From Dechloromonas sp. (GTDB lineage: Bacteria; Pseudomonadota; Gammaproteobacteria; Burkholderiales; Rhodocyclaceae): DNA of 38,269 bases. This document shows, in pieces, positions 15,058 to 24,111 of this stretch. Made by a program: the position numbers and the translations under genes. Each line of letters begins with the position of its first letter. Position 1 is the first letter of the stretch. The notes beneath the pieces are model-generated. The model made no database searches, was not told the DNA's origin, and saw nothing but the letters and a program-made list of their open reading frames with translations. The DNA is taken from the NCBI GenBank assembly GCA_016790815.1, contig JAEUOG010000061.1, forward strand, positions 1 through 38,269, read 5' to 3'.

Positions 15058-15702
15058 ATGAAAAAGACCGTATTCGCAGTAGCTGCTGCCGCCCTGTCGC
15101 TGAGCGCCCAAGCTGGTTTCTACGCCATCGATAGCTTTGACAATGGTGATCAATCGATCTCCCTGACCACCGCTGCTTCGAGCGGTTCCGATGCCAACGC
15201 GTTCCGCTCGCTGAGCGCAACCCTGCTGGCTTCGACCAATCCGGTTTCCAGCTCCGTCGAAGTCAGCTTCGGCGCCCTGACCGTTACCAACGGCTCTGGC
15301 GAAGACTCCAAGATTAACGTCTCCTGGGCGCTGCCGACGCTGTCGTCGATCGTCCCGACCGGTGCCAGCGGCCTGCAATTCCTGTTCAAGGTCATCGAGT
15401 CCGATGGCAACCCGACGTCCCTGGACTTCACCCTGGGCGGCGTCTCCCTGGCTAGCTTCGCCATTCCGGGCAACACCATTAGTCAAGACGTGGTCTTTAA
15501 CGTCAGCGCCGCTGCTCTGGCCGCTGGTGGCACGCTGGGTCTGGAAGTGAACGGCGCGCCTGGTTGGGACCTGCAGCTCGACGCGCTTGGCCTGAACTGG
15601 ACCGATCCGGTTACCACCCAAGTTCCGGAACCGGCTTCCCTGGCTCTGGTTGGTCTGGGCCTGGCTGCCCTGGGCGCCCGTCGTCGTCGCAAGGCTGCCT
15701 AA
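15058..15702 (+). CDS. PEP-CTERM sorting-domain protein
   Basis: An exported 214-residue protein. It has a signal peptide (MKKTVFAVAAAALSLSAQA), then a Ser/Thr/Asn-rich beta-type body without recognisable catalytic motifs. The PEP-CTERM tail comes last: VPEPASLALVGLGLAALGA followed by RRRRKAA. Exosortase recognises the PEP motif and processes such proteins at the inner membrane; they are associated with exopolysaccharide and floc or biofilm formation. No exosortase gene is in the window. The gene has its own sigma-54 type promoter and strong terminator, so it is a single-gene unit. The body has no cysteine. Confidence 0.92.
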   Translation: MKKTVFAVAAAALSLSAQAGFYAIDSFDNGDQSISLTTAASSGSDANAFRSLSATLLASTNPVSSSVEVSFGALTVTNGSGEDSKINVSWALPTLSSIVPTGASGLQFLFKVIESDGNPTSLDFTLGGVSLASFAIPGNTISQDVVFNVSAAALAAGGTLGLEVNGAPGWDLQLDALGLNWTDPVTTQVPEPASLALVGLGLAALGARRRRKAA

Positions 15703-15723
15703 TAGTTCGCAGCTTGATTCAGG

Positions 15724-15757
15724 AAATGGCCACCTTCGGGTGGCCATTTTTCATTTT
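15724..15757 (+). terminator. Intrinsic terminator of the PEP-CTERM gene
   Basis: An 11-bp perfect stem (AAATGGCCACC / GGTGGCCATTT) with a TTCG loop is followed by TTCATTTT, 22 bases after the stop codon. This is a textbook terminator. Its tail resembles the first bases of the 36-bp element, but the rest of that element is absent here. Confidence 0.88.
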
Positions 15758-16079
15758 GGGCGAGCGGTATCCAATAATCTCTAACCTGTTTCCCGGTTGG
15801 CGCGTTGGAATTCGCGATCTTCATCCGGCTGGGATTGGTTTTTGCTGAGCGCTGCTGACCTGCCTGCCTACCACCAGAGCCTTGGTTGTGGGGGTCGATT
15901 CTAGCCAATTGATTGCCTTGCGCTCGATACGCGCAATGCCTGACACCACCGGGTCGCGAACCTCAGGCAAGATGATTGCAGTTGTTTGTTTTACCTGTGC
16001 ATACCACTCGACCAGACCGTTTGGTGAGGCCGGTTGTTAAATCGAAGCGTGCAGAAATCGGCCTGGCATCGGCCAAAAG

Positions 16080-16113
16080 AAACGCCACCTGGAGGTGGCG
16101 TTTTTCATTTTTG
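16080..16113. terminator. Bidirectional intrinsic terminator
   Basis: AAACGCCACC (16080-16089) and GGTGGCGTTT (16094-16103) pair around a TGGA loop. T-runs follow on both strands (TTCATTTTT on plus; TTTCTTTT on minus). It lies about 50 bases beyond the stop of the minus-strand HerA-like gene, which it probably terminates. Confidence 0.8.
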
Positions 16114-16137
16114 GTCTTTGTTTCCGGTTGACCGCAG
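16102..16137 (+). repeat. 36-bp element, copy C
   Basis: Plus-strand copy with 32 of 36 positions matching the consensus, no gaps. It begins TTTTCATTTTTGGTC and ends TTTCCGGTTGACCGCAG. As with copy B it starts at the end of a terminator hairpin and uses the T-tract as its first bases. Confidence 0.75.
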
Positions 16138-16153
16138 CTCGCCGCTTTTCGAC

Positions 16154-17770
16154 TCAGCGTCGCCCGCCCATGATTGAGCCCAGCACCCCGCGCAGAATCT
16201 GCTTCCCGATTTCCCGGCCAACTGTTCCGGCAACGCCGCGCGCCGCGCTCTTGGCAGCGCTTTCGAGAACGCCTTCACGGCGTCCGCCGCGTGGGCCGGT
16301 GGTGCCGCCGAGCATGTCACCGATGGTGCCGAAAATGCCGCCGGACTCTTGCGGCGCGGGTTCGGGCTGGCGGGCTTGCGGAGCAGGTTGGCGACGCACG
16401 GGTTCCTGGTTGGCGCTGTTGCCCCAGTCAGCATCGTTGAGGCTGCTACCAGCCGGTGGGGGTGGGATAGCGCCGGGGGCTGCCTGGGTGGCGGCAGGTT
16501 TGCCGCGCAGGATTTCGTAGGCGGATTCGCGGTCGACCGTGGTGCCGTAGGTGGCAAGCATGGGCGAGGCGTTGATCATGGACTGACGCTCGGCGGCGGT
16601 CAGCGGGCCGAGGCGCGAGGCGGGCGGGAAGACGAAGCCGCGTTCGACCACATTGGGCCGGCCTTTTTCGTCGAGGAAGGAAACCAGCGCTTCGCCGACG
16701 CCGAGTTCGGTGATCGCCGTGGCCGCATCGAATTTCGGGTTGGCGCGCATGGTTTCGGCGGCTGCCTGGACGGCCTTCTGATCACGCGGCGTGAAGGCGC
16801 GCAGGGCGTGCTGGACGCGATTGCCGAGCTGGCCGAGGATTTTTTCCGGCACGTCGAGCGGGTTCTGGGTTACGAAATAGACGCCGACGCCCTTCGAGCG
16901 AATGAGGCGGACGACCTGTTCGACCTTGTCGGTCAGCGCCTGGGGTGCGTCGCTGAACAGGAGGTGGGCTTCGTCGAAAAAGAAGGCGAGCTTGGGCTTG
17001 TCGAGATCGCCGGCTTCGGGCAGTTGCTCAAAGAGTTCGGATAGCAGCCAGAGGAGAAAGGTGGAGTAGAGGGCCGGAGCCTGCACGAGTTTTTCGGCGG
17101 CCAGCACATTGATGACGCCACGGCCGTTTTCGTCGACTTTCATGAGGTCGTTGATGTCGAGCATCGGTTCGCCGAAGAACTGGTCACCGCCTTGTTGTTC
17201 GAGCGTCAGCAGGCCGCGCTGGATGGCGCCGATGGAGGCCGAGGCGACATTGCCGTATTCGGTGGTGAATTCCTTGGCGTTGTCGCCAACGTGCTGGACC
17301 ATGGCGCGCAGGTCCTTGAGGTCGAGCAGGAGCAGACCCTGATCGTCGGCTATCTTGAAGACCAGTTGCAGGACGCCGCCTTGCGTGTCGTTGAGGTTGA
17401 GAAGGCGCGAGAGGAGCAGCGGCCCCATGTCGGACACGGTGGCGCGGATTGGAATGCCGTTTTCGCCGAAGACATCCCAGAAGGCGACCGGGTTGGCGTA
17501 GGGCGTAAAGCCGTCGAGACCGAGTTCGGCGATGCGTTTGAGCAGCTTTTCGGAGGGGGTGCCAGCGACACCCATGCCCGAGAGGTCGCCTTTCACGTCG
17601 GCCATGAAGACCGGTACGCCGGCGAACGAGAGGCGTTCGGCCATCGATTGCAGGGTCACCGTCTTGCCGGTGCCGGTGGCGCCGGTGATCAGGCCGTGGC
17701 GGTTGGCCATCTGCGGCAGCAGGGCCGGGTAACCGTCTTCGGATTTGGCGAGGTACATGGGTTCGGACAT
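16154..17770 (-). CDS. yjgR: HerA-like ATPase (DUF853 / YjgR family)
   Basis: A 538-residue P-loop ATPase of the HerA/FtsK-like class. Walker A is GATGTGKT (residues 30-37), preceded by NRHGLITG; Walker B is [13 protein letters not shown]; a later sensor-like segment reads [33 protein letters not shown]. The C-terminal 110 residues are Pro/Gln/Arg-rich and low in complexity, ending with Gly/Arg-rich repeats. Members are annotated as helicase HerA-like proteins, but the cellular role of YjgR is not established. It is divergent from yebC and terminated by the hairpin at 16080-16113. Confidence 0.9.
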   Translation of the reverse strand: MSEPMYLAKSEDGYPALLPQMANRHGLITGATGTGKTVTLQSMAERLSFAGVPVFMADVKGDLSGMGVAGTPSEKLLKRIAELGLDGFTPYANPVAFWDVFGENGIPIRATVSDMGPLLLSRLLNLNDTQGGVLQLVFKIADDQGLLLLDLKDLRAMVQHVGDNAKEFTTEYGNVASASIGAIQRGLLTLEQQGGDQFFGEPMLDINDLMKVDENGRGVINVLAAEKLVQAPALYSTFLLWLLSELFEQLPEAGDLDKPKLAFFFDEAHLLFSDAPQALTDKVEQVVRLIRSKGVGVYFVTQNPLDVPEKILGQLGNRVQHALRAFTPRDQKAVQAAAETMRANPKFDAATAITELGVGEALVSFLDEKGRPNVVERGFVFPPASRLGPLTAAERQSMINASPMLATYGTTVDRESAYEILRGKPAATQAAPGAIPPPPAGSSLNDADWGNSANQEPVRRQPAPQARQPEPAPQESGGIFGTIGDMLGGTTGPRGGRREGVLESAAKSAARGVAGTVGREIGKQILRGVLGSIMGGRR

Positions 17771-17928
17771 GGCGGCAGGCTCCAGCAGGAAAGGTATTCC
17801 AGCATTCTAGCAACGCTGCGCTAGCGCTTTGTTAAATAGCGTAAGTTTGGGGGCTACTTCGCCCTGACGAGAAGTCGCCGGACGAGTAAAATCTCGCCTT
17901 CTTCGTTATTTGCATTCAGGGAAACAGC

Positions 17929-18654
17929 ATGGCTGGTCATTCCAAGTGGGCCAATATCCAGCACCGTAAAGGTCGCCAGGACGAGAAGCGCGGTGCCGCC
18001 TTCTCCAAGATTGCCAAGGAAATTACGGTTGCCGCCAAGATGGGCGGCGGCGACATCAACTTCAACCCGCGCCTGCGTGTTGCGGTCGACAAGGCCAAAG
18101 GCGTCAATATGCCCAAGGACAAGATCGACACCGCGATCAAGAAAGGCACGGGCGAACTCGAAGGCGTCGAGTACATCGAGATCCGCTACGAGGGCTACGG
18201 CATCGGCGGCGCGGCGATCATGGTCGATTGCCTGACCGACAACAAGGTGCGCACAGTGGCCGAAGTTCGCCACGCATTTTCCAAGTTCGGCGGCAACATG
18301 GGCTCCGACGGTTGTGTGGCTTTCCAGTTCAAACACTGCGGCCAGATGATATTCGCGCCGGGTACCGACGAAGCGGCGCTGATGGATGCAGCCATCGAAG
18401 CTGGCGCCGACGACGTGACGAGCAATGATGACGGTTCGATCGAGGTTTTGACCCCGCCGAACGACTACATGGCCGTCAAGGATGCGCTCGAGGCTGCCGG
18501 TTTCAAGCCGGAATTCGGCGAAGTGACGATGAAGCCGGAAGGTGAAAACGTCTTCACTGGCGAGGAGGGCGTGAAGATGCAGAAGCTGCTCGACGCGCTG
18601 GAAAACCTCGACGACGTGCAGGAAATCTACACGACCGCCCTGATCGAAGACTGA
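17929..18654 (+). CDS. yebC: YebC/PmpR-family regulatory protein
   Basis: A 241-residue YebC-family protein with the signature N-terminus [32 protein letters not shown] and the conserved [21 protein letters not shown] and [19 protein letters not shown]. The family has been described as transcriptional regulators and, for some members, as ribosome-associated factors that relieve stalling. Its placement upstream of the ruv genes is common in proteobacteria, though here three genes intervene. The ATG follows a CAGGGAAA ribosome site. Confidence 0.95.
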   Translation: MAGHSKWANIQHRKGRQDEKRGAAFSKIAKEITVAAKMGGGDINFNPRLRVAVDKAKGVNMPKDKIDTAIKKGTGELEGVEYIEIRYEGYGIGGAAIMVDCLTDNKVRTVAEVRHAFSKFGGNMGSDGCVAFQFKHCGQMIFAPGTDEAALMDAAIEAGADDVTSNDDGSIEVLTPPNDYMAVKDALEAAGFKPEFGEVTMKPEGENVFTGEEGVKMQKLLDALENLDDVQEIYTTALIED

Positions 18655-18670
18655 GGTGCCGCGAGGCGCT

Positions 18671-18712
18671 GGTTTATTAGCATGGGTCATTCCCGCGCAA
18701 GCGGGAAACCAG
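18671..18712. repeat. REP-like palindrome (TTCCCGCGCAAGCGGGAA)
   Basis: TTCCCGC, a GCAA loop and GCGGGAA form a perfect 7-bp hairpin, within an outer CTGGTTT ... AAACCAG imperfect pairing. The core resembles the widespread intergenic palindrome family with CATTCCCGC...GCGGGAAT. It lies between yebC and the secreted-protein gene. Confidence 0.6.
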
Positions 18713-18801
18713 AATAATCAATATGTCGCGCCCGCGTTCTCGCTGGGGCGACGAAAATATCAGCCGCTACCCAACCTTGCCGTTGCAGTCAAAGGAATCC
18801 C

Positions 18802-19278
18802 ATGAATCGTCGTTCGCTCGCACTTGCCCTGTTTGCAGCCTCATTTAGTTTTTCGGCCGTTGCGGCCAACTTTTCCTGCCCCGATCTGGCCAGCACGGTT
18901 CAGGTCAATGCCTGCCCGACGGAAGAAGAGCTGAGGTTCACCTACAACGGATATTGCAGCGACAACGCCAAGGCTTACGCAAACCAGACCGATTCGTGCA
19001 TCCGCTACGAGGACTATCGCCAGATGAAGAACACGGCGCGCTGGGAATCGAAGGATGGCGAGTTTGACGGCTATGTCTCCTGCGACCTGCCGGCAAGCGA
19101 GTTCAAGGCACTCAAGGCGACAAGCCTGAAGGTGGTTCAGCAAGGCAAACTGACCAAGCTGGTGTGCACCTATCCGAAGGGAATCAACTTTACCTACCGG
19201 ACGAAGAGCGCCTGCAAGCTACTCGACGAAAAAGCCTGCGCTGCCAATGCAGCCAACTGCAAGGCGTCCTGCGACTGA
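18802..19278 (+). CDS. Secreted cysteine-rich protein of unknown function
   Basis: I do not recognise a function. The 158-residue product has a clear signal peptide (MNRRSLALALFAASFSFSAVA), then a mature part with ten cysteines (for example FSCPDL, NACPTEEE, GYCSDN, DSCIRY, VSCDLP, LVCTYP and a C-terminal cluster ending KASCD). An even cysteine number in an exported protein suggests disulphides. The body resembles small periplasmic DUF3757-like proteins, but this is only an impression. It starts after an AAAGGAA ribosome site, and the damaged exonuclease gene begins 29 bases after it on the same strand. Confidence 0.75.
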   Translation: MNRRSLALALFAASFSFSAVAANFSCPDLASTVQVNACPTEEELRFTYNGYCSDNAKAYANQTDSCIRYEDYRQMKNTARWESKDGEFDGYVSCDLPASEFKALKATSLKVVQQGKLTKLVCTYPKGINFTYRTKSACKLLDEKACAANAANCKASCD

Positions 19279-19307
19279 AAGCCGAGGCGCCAGACGCCCG
19301 GCGGCTC

Positions 19308-19814
19308 GTGAGCCTGCACGTCATTATCGACATCGAAGCCTCAGGCTATGGCCGGGGCAACTATCCAATCGAGATAGGCTACTGCATGCCGGGCAGCAGC
19401 GTGCACGGCACCCGGATTCGCCCGGAACCGGTGCGGATAGATTGGGAGACCTTGGCTGAAGCTGCTCATGGCATCGCAAGCGATCAACTGGCCAGTCACG
19501 GACAATCCGCATTCGATGCCTGCAGGGCGCTCAACCAGAACCTGGCTGGCCAACATGTGTACTGCGACGGCAGATCCCATGACCATGTCTGACGCAGCGT
19601 GATGTACGACGCAGTCGATCTGGTGCCCTCATTCACGTTGGGGGGCATCCGCGAACTGTTCTCCGAGTGCGATAAATCGCGGTGGCACGGCATCCGCTTG
19701 CTGTTTGAACTGCGGCTGGCAGCGCAGTGTCACCGGGCCAGCTGCGATGCACGAAGGTTGTTTGGAGCCCTGTTCGAAGCACGTCAGCTCTGTGCTGGCG
19801 GCTTGATCGTCTGA
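19308..19814 (+). pseudogene. DnaQ-like 3'-5' exonuclease interrupted by in-frame TGA
   Basis: Read through one stop codon this is a 168-residue DEDD exonuclease-type protein. Motif I is IIDIEASG (Asp8, Glu10); a motif II region is VYCDGRSHD (Asp87, Asp92); motif III is CHRASCDA (His142, Asp147, the HxxxxD spacing). A TGA at codon 95 (19590-19592) interrupts it, and the same frame continues immediately with VMYDAVDLVPSFTLGGIREL. The expected residue there is probably Trp (HDHVW), so a TGG-to-TGA change explains it; no frameshift is needed. The start is a GTG at 19308. The EamA gene follows after six bases. Alternatives are a sequencing error or leaky read-through. Confidence 0.7.
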
Positions 19815-19820
19815 CCGCCC

Positions 19821-20672
19821 ATGCAAAGTTTCTACCCTCTGCTTTTTGTCTTTCTGTGGAGCACCGGTTTCATCGGTGCCAAACTCGGCCTGCCCCATGC
19901 CGAGCCACTTTCTTTCCTGCTCACCCGCTACGGGCTGGTCATTTCGCTGATGCTCTCGATAGCGCTGCTGACCCGGGCGCCCTGGCCGGAGAGGCCGCGT
20001 GACTGGCTGCACATCGGGGTTTCCGGCGTACTCGTCCATGCCGTCTATCTCGGTGGTGTTTTCGTCGCCATCAAGCATGGCCTGCCGGCCGGGGTCACGG
20101 CGCTGGTCGTCGGCATGCAGCCGCTGCTGACGGCCTTTGGCGCAGGGTGGTTGCTTGGTGAGAAAGTGAGCGCTCGCCAATGGGCCGGGCTCGGGCTGGG
20201 TTTCGTCGGCGTCGGACTGGTCGTTTCGGGCAAGCTCGGCGACGGCGCACTGGGGCCGATGCTGATTCCGGCCGTCGTCGCCCTGCTCGGTATTACGGCC
20301 GGCACGCTGTACCAGAAGCGCTTCTGCCCAAAATTCGACCTGCGTACCGGCTCGGTCATCCAGTTCGTGCCGACCGCCATCGTCACGGCGATTGCAGTGG
20401 CCGTTTTCGAGGATTATCGGATCGAATGGACCGGTCAGTTCGTCTTCGCCCTCGGCTGGCTGGTACTCGTTCTTTCGCTCGGCGCGATCAGTCTGCTCAA
20501 TCTGCTGATTCGCAGCGGTAGCGCGGTTAACGTTGCGGCCCTGTTCTACCTGACACCGCCCACGACGGCCCTCATCGCCTATTTCATTTTTGGCGAAAAT
20601 TTGACGTTGACCGCAGCATTCGGCATGTTGGTCGCCGTGAGTGGCGTTTATCTGGTGGCGCGAAACAAATGA
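19821..20672 (+). CDS. EamA/DMT-family exporter
   Basis: A 283-residue drug/metabolite-transporter protein with ten hydrophobic segments, beginning MQSFYPLLFVFLWSTGFIGAKLGLPHAEPL and with the conserved LYLTPPTTALIAYFIFGE-like segment in the second half. It is distinct from the exporter at 12784. The substrate is unknown. The stop codon overlaps an ATG (ATGA at 20669-20672) that opens the duplicated ruvC 5' fragment. Bases 20581-20616 inside this gene match the 36-bp element at 28 of 36 positions. Confidence 0.88.
   Translation: MQSFYPLLFVFLWSTGFIGAKLGLPHAEPLSFLLTRYGLVISLMLSIALLTRAPWPERPRDWLHIGVSGVLVHAVYLGGVFVAIKHGLPAGVTALVVGMQPLLTAFGAGWLLGEKVSARQWAGLGLGFVGVGLVVSGKLGDGALGPMLIPAVVALLGITAGTLYQKRFCPKFDLRTGSVIQFVPTAIVTAIAVAVFEDYRIEWTGQFVFALGWLVLVLSLGAISLLNLLIRSGSAVNVAALFYLTPPTTALIAYFIFGENLTLTAAFGMLVAVSGVYLVARNK
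20581..20616 (+). repeat. 36-bp element-like segment inside the exporter gene
   Basis: The first 14 bases (ATTTCATTTTTGGC) and last 11 (GTTGACCGCAG) are identical to the consensus with exactly the same 36-base length; only the middle differs (28 of 36). Here it is coding, giving FIFGENLTLTA. EamA proteins often have a FGE-L-L-type motif at this place, so convergence is possible. Confidence 0.4.
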
Positions 20673-20821
20673 GCCTGGCAAGTCCCCGAATTCTTGGCAT
20701 CGACCCTGGTCTGCGGGTGACCGGTTTTAGCTTCGGCCGCGTGCTTCGCCCGCTTAACCGGCCAAGCCGGTTAGCCTGCGCTGAAGCCGAGCACCCGCCG
20801 AGTTCGCGGAGTATCAGATGA
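20669..20821 (+). CDS. Short ORF carrying a duplicated 5' end of ruvC
   Basis: Fifty codons. The ATG overlaps the exporter stop (ATGA, 20669) and the TGA overlaps the ruvC start (ATGA, 20818). Codons 7-20 read [14 protein letters not shown], identical to ruvC residues 5-18, including the first catalytic Asp. About half of these codons differ synonymously from the true ruvC copy. After TTT at 20726-20728 the sequence changes to an unrelated, structured segment encoding an Arg/Pro/Ala-rich tail. It cannot be a working nuclease. It may be the remnant of an older ruvC start left by insertion or recombination, now perhaps acting as a translational bridge. Confidence 0.5.
   Translation: MSLASPRILGIDPGLRVTGFSFGRVLRPLNRPSRLACAEAEHPPSSRSIR
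20730..20787. other. Nested inverted repeats in the insert before ruvC
   Basis: An inner perfect 7-bp stem TAACCGG/CCGGTTA (20755-20773, loop CCAAG) lies inside an outer 8-bp stem GCTTCGGC/GCTGAAGC (20730-20737 with 20780-20787, one G-U pair). The fold occupies most of the extra segment separating the two ruvC beginnings. Confidence 0.5.
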
Positions 20822-21351
20822 CTGCGCTACGAATTTTGGGGATTGATCCGGGCCTGCGGGTGACCGGCTTTGGCGTCATCGAAATGCATGGCAAACAGCT
20901 CGTGTACGTCGCCAGCGGCTGCATCAAGTCGAACGACAAGGAACTGCTGCCGGATCGCATCAGGACGCTGTTTGCCGGCATCAGCGAAGTCATCGCCACC
21001 TACGCGCCGAATCAGGCGGCGGTGGAGAAGGTGTTCGTCAACGTCAATCCGCAATCGACCCTGCTGCTCGGTCAGGCCCGTGGCGCGGCAATCAGCGCGC
21101 TGGTCCACGCCGGTTTGCCGGTGGCTGAATACACGGCGCTGCAGACCAAGCAAGCCGTGGTCGGCCATGGCAAGGCGAGTAAGGATCAGGTGCAGGACAT
21201 GGTTGTCCGCTTGCTGAATCTGTCCGGATCGCCGACCGCCGATGCCGCCGATGCGCTGGCCTGCGCGATTTGCCACGCGCATGGCGGGCAGGGTCTGGGG
21301 GCGCTGGCGACAGCCGGCTATCGCGTTCGCGGCGGGCGACTGGTAGGATGA
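20818..21351 (+). CDS. ruvC: Holliday-junction resolvase RuvC
   Basis: RuvC cuts Holliday junctions delivered by RuvAB. The 177-residue protein keeps the four acidic catalytic residues: Asp10 (ILGIDPG), Glu70 (VEKVF), Asp142 and Asp145 ([11 protein letters not shown]). Length is normal. The start ATG overlaps the stop of the preceding 50-codon ORF, which repeats the first part of this gene in diverged form. ruvA begins 49 bases downstream. No LexA-type operator was noticed upstream. Confidence 0.97.
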   Translation: MTALRILGIDPGLRVTGFGVIEMHGKQLVYVASGCIKSNDKELLPDRIRTLFAGISEVIATYAPNQAAVEKVFVNVNPQSTLLLGQARGAAISALVHAGLPVAEYTALQTKQAVVGHGKASKDQVQDMVVRLLNLSGSPTADAADALACAICHAHGGQGLGALATAGYRVRGGRLVG

Positions 21352-21400
21352 GAACCTGTGTGAAATTACAGTACTTTCTCCAGAAAGAGATGACCCGGAA

Positions 21401-21982
21401 ATGATCGGAAGACTGACCGGCCTGATCGCCGAAAAGAACCCGCCGCAGATCGTGCTCGACCTCAACGGCGTCGGCTACGAGCTTGATGTGCCGATGAGCA
21501 CTTTCTACAACCTGCCGGCGAGCGGCGAGAAGGTCACGCTGCTCACGCACTTCGCGGTGCGCGAGGACGGTCATTTTCTTTACGGCTTTCTGACCGAAGC
21601 CGAGCGCTTCGCCTTCCGTCAGTTGCTCAAGGTGTCCGGCATCGGCGCACGTACTGCGCTGTCGGTGCTCTCCGGCCTGTCGGTGGGCGACCTGGCTGCC
21701 GCCGTGGCGCAGCAGGAGCTCGGCCGGCTGATCAAGGTGCCCGGTATCGGCAAGAAGACGGCCGAACGCCTGCTCCTTGAGCTCAAAGGCAAGCTGGCCG
21801 ACGCGATTGGTGGTGTTTCCCTGCATGCTGCGGTCGACGATGCAAAACAGGACATTTCCAACGCCCTACTCGCGCTCGGTTACAACGAGAAGGAAGCGGC
21901 CGCGGCGATGAAACAATTGCCGGCCGACATCGGCACCTCGGACGGTATCCGGGCCGCCCTCAAGTTGCTCTCGAAGGTCTGA
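21401..21982 (+). CDS. ruvA: Holliday-junction branch-migration protein RuvA
   Basis: RuvA tetramers bind Holliday junctions and load RuvB. The 193-residue protein shows the N-terminal OB fold ([31 protein letters not shown]), the central helix-hairpin-helix pair ([19 protein letters not shown] and [23 protein letters not shown]), and the C-terminal RuvB-contact domain ([16 protein letters not shown]). Its stop codon overlaps the start of the permease gene by one base (TGATG). Confidence 0.97.
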   Translation: MIGRLTGLIAEKNPPQIVLDLNGVGYELDVPMSTFYNLPASGEKVTLLTHFAVREDGHFLYGFLTEAERFAFRQLLKVSGIGARTALSVLSGLSVGDLAAAVAQQELGRLIKVPGIGKKTAERLLLELKGKLADAIGGVSLHAAVDDAKQDISNALLALGYNEKEAAAAMKQLPADIGTSDGIRAALKLLSKV

Positions 21983-23037
21983 TGATTCAGGACAGCGACC
22001 CCAAACGGCTGGCGCAAATTGCGCTGGTGGTGCTGCTTATCATCGGCTGCATCGCGCTCCTGCTGCCCTTCATCGGCGCCATCCTGTTTGCGTTTGTCGT
22101 GTGGATCTGCACCTGGCCCCTTTATGCCGAGAAGCTGCTGCCGCGACTCGGTGGGCGAAATATCCTGGGTGCTTCGCTGATGACGCTGGCGTTGATCCTT
22201 GTCCTGCTTCTGCCGACGCTGGTTATGGCCGGATCGCTGGCCAACGGTGCCGACAACCTGATCGATTTTCTCAAGCCTTACATTGAAAAAGGCCTGCCCA
22301 ATGACCCGCCGGGCTGGCTGGTCGGCTTGCCCTTCTTCGGCAGCGAGATCGATGCGGCATGGCACCGTCTGGCCGGCAACCGCGAAGAGCTCAACGCCCT
22401 CGTCAAGCAACTGATCGCACCGGCCCGCCAGTTTGCGCTGGCGCTCGGCGGCATCGCCGCCAATGGTTTGCTCCAGCTGGCGCTGGTGCTCTTCGTGACC
22501 TTCTTTTTGTACCGCGACGGTGCTGCGATCAGCAACGCGCTCTATCTCGGCGCCCGCAAGCTGGGCGGCGAACTCGGCGAAAACATGATGGACAAGGCGC
22601 GCGGCACGGTGGTCGGCGTCATGCTCGGCATTGTCGGCACGGCGGCGGCGCAGGGTACGGTGGCGATGATCGGCTTCCTGATCGCTGGCGTTCCGGCCGC
22701 CATGCTGCTCGGTTTCGCCACCTTTTTCCTTTCGATGATCCCGGTCGGCCCACCGCTGATCTGGGGCGGCGCGGCAGCCTGGCTGTACAGCGAAGGTCAG
22801 ACCGGCTGGGCGATTTTTCTGGTCCTTTACGGCCTGTTGGTGATCAGCAGCATCGACAATTTCGTCAAGCCGATCCTGATCGCCCGCGGCGCCGGAATGT
22901 CGATTTTGCTCATCGCCCTGGGCGTACTCGGTGGCGTACTGGTCTTCGGCTTCATCGGCATCTTTCTCGGCCCGGTATTGCTCGCGCTCGGCGACATGTT
23001 GCTGCAGCGCTGGCTTCGTGAGGAACTCCACGCATGA
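21982..23037 (+). CDS. AI-2E/PerM-family membrane permease
   Basis: A 351-residue inner-membrane protein of the AI-2E family (UPF0118/DUF20) with about eight hydrophobic segments, including [39 protein letters not shown] and a C-terminal [27 protein letters not shown]. It contains the family loop [22 protein letters not shown]. coli TqsA is the autoinducer-2 exporter of this family, but substrates vary. It is translationally linked to ruvA (one-base overlap) and to ruvB (four-base overlap), so it is co-expressed with the recombination genes though no functional link is known. Confidence 0.9.
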   Translation: MIQDSDPKRLAQIALVVLLIIGCIALLLPFIGAILFAFVVWICTWPLYAEKLLPRLGGRNILGASLMTLALILVLLLPTLVMAGSLANGADNLIDFLKPYIEKGLPNDPPGWLVGLPFFGSEIDAAWHRLAGNREELNALVKQLIAPARQFALALGGIAANGLLQLALVLFVTFFLYRDGAAISNALYLGARKLGGELGENMMDKARGTVVGVMLGIVGTAAAQGTVAMIGFLIAGVPAAMLLGFATFFLSMIPVGPPLIWGGAAAWLYSEGQTGWAIFLVLYGLLVISSIDNFVKPILIARGAGMSILLIALGVLGGVLVFGFIGIFLGPVLLALGDMLLQRWLREELHA

Positions 23038-24107
23038 TTGAAACCGACAAACTGGGCCCGGGCACGACTCCTGCGGTCGACCGGATAATTGCCCCGAATT
23101 CGAAATCGGCGCAAGAAGAAGCACTCGAACGCGCCCTGCGTCCGAAGCGGCTGGCCGACTACACCGGTCAGGTCAAGATCCGCGAACAACTCGAAATCTT
23201 CATCCAGGCCGCCCGCAACCGCAGCGAATCGCTCGACCATGTCCTGCTCTTCGGCCCGCCGGGCCTGGGCAAGACGACGCTGGCCCACATCGTCGCCGCC
23301 GAAATGGGCGTCAATCTGCGCCAGACCTCTGGGCCGGTGCTCGAACGCGCCGGCGACCTGGCCGCCATCCTGACCAACCTCGAACCGCACGACGTCCTGT
23401 TCATCGACGAAATCCACCGCTTGAGCCCGGTGGTCGAGGAAATTCTCTACCCGGCGCTGGAAGACTTCCAGATCGACATCATGATCGGCGAAGGCCCGGC
23501 CGCCCGTTCGGTCAAGCTCGATTTGCCGCCATTCACGCTGGTCGGCGCCACCACGCGCGCCGGCATGCTGACCAACCCGCTGCGTGACCGCTTCGGCATC
23601 GTCGCCCGCCTCGAGTTCTACACGGCGGAAGAATTGAAGAGCATCGTCAGCCGGTCGGCCACGCTGCTCAACGCACCCATCGATCCCGAGGGCGCCTTCG
23701 AAATAGCCAAGCGTTCGCGCGGCACGCCGCGCATCGCCAATCGTCTGTTGCGCCGGGTGCGCGATTATGCCGAGGTCAAGGCCGACGGCAACATCACGCG
23801 CGGCGTCGCCGACCAGGCGCTACACATGCTCGACGTCGACCCGGCTGGGCTCGACATCATGGACCGCAAGCTGCTCTCCGCCATCATCGACAAATTCGGC
23901 GGCGGCCCGGTGGGGGTGGACAACATCGCCGCAGCCATAGGCGAAGCGCGCGACACCATCGAGGACGTCCTCGAACCCTATCTGATTCAGCAAGGCTACC
24001 TGCAACGCACCCTACGCGGCCGCATCGCAACACCGGCCGTCTATCGCCACCTCGGGCTGGCCGAGCCAGCCAGCGCGGTTGTCCGCGACCTGCTGGCTGA
24101 CCAATAA
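23034..24107 (+). CDS. ruvB: Holliday-junction branch-migration ATPase RuvB
   Basis: RuvB is the AAA+ hexameric motor for branch migration. The 357-residue protein has Walker [10 protein letters not shown] (Lys80), Walker [11 protein letters not shown], sensor 1 LVGATTRAG and the arginine finger region [10 protein letters not shown]. The C-terminal winged helix follows, with [22 protein letters not shown]. An N-terminal extension of about 25 residues precedes the usual start of homology. Start overlap with the permease is ATGA. The convergent cupin gene ends four bases away. Confidence 0.97.
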   Translation: MIETDKLGPGTTPAVDRIIAPNSKSAQEEALERALRPKRLADYTGQVKIREQLEIFIQAARNRSESLDHVLLFGPPGLGKTTLAHIVAAEMGVNLRQTSGPVLERAGDLAAILTNLEPHDVLFIDEIHRLSPVVEEILYPALEDFQIDIMIGEGPAARSVKLDLPPFTLVGATTRAGMLTNPLRDRFGIVARLEFYTAEELKSIVSRSATLLNAPIDPEGAFEIAKRSRGTPRIANRLLRRVRDYAEVKADGNITRGVADQALHMLDVDPAGLDIMDRKLLSAIIDKFGGGPVGVDNIAAAIGEARDTIEDVLEPYLIQQGYLQRTLRGRIATPAVYRHLGLAEPASAVVRDLLADQ

Positions 24108-24111
24108 CAGC

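Larger units (their letters stand above)
15703..16153. other. Gene-poor region between PEP-CTERM gene and HerA-like ATPase
   Basis: About 450 bases without a convincing gene. It holds the PEP-CTERM terminator (15724-15757), a 7-bp inverted repeat TGCCTGA/TCAGGCA (15937-15969), a second terminator (16080-16113) and a 36-bp element (16102-16137). The part between the two terminators could hide a small RNA, but I found no convincing promoter. Confidence 0.4.

Noticed and set aside
15747-15775. A partial match to the 36-bp element after the PEP-CTERM terminator
   Set aside because: Only the T-tract part (TTTTTCATTTTGGG) matches; the diagnostic TTTCCGGTTGACCG half is missing, so it is an ordinary terminator tail.
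19308-19814. TGA as selenocysteine in the exonuclease frame
   Set aside because: No SECIS-like hairpin stands out directly after the TGA and the position is not catalytic; a lost Trp codon is simpler.
21880-23124. A 414-codon minus-strand frame opposite the permease and ruvB start
   Set aside because: Gln/Asp/Arg-rich shadow typical of the complement of membrane-protein codons; the plus strand holds a well-defined operon.
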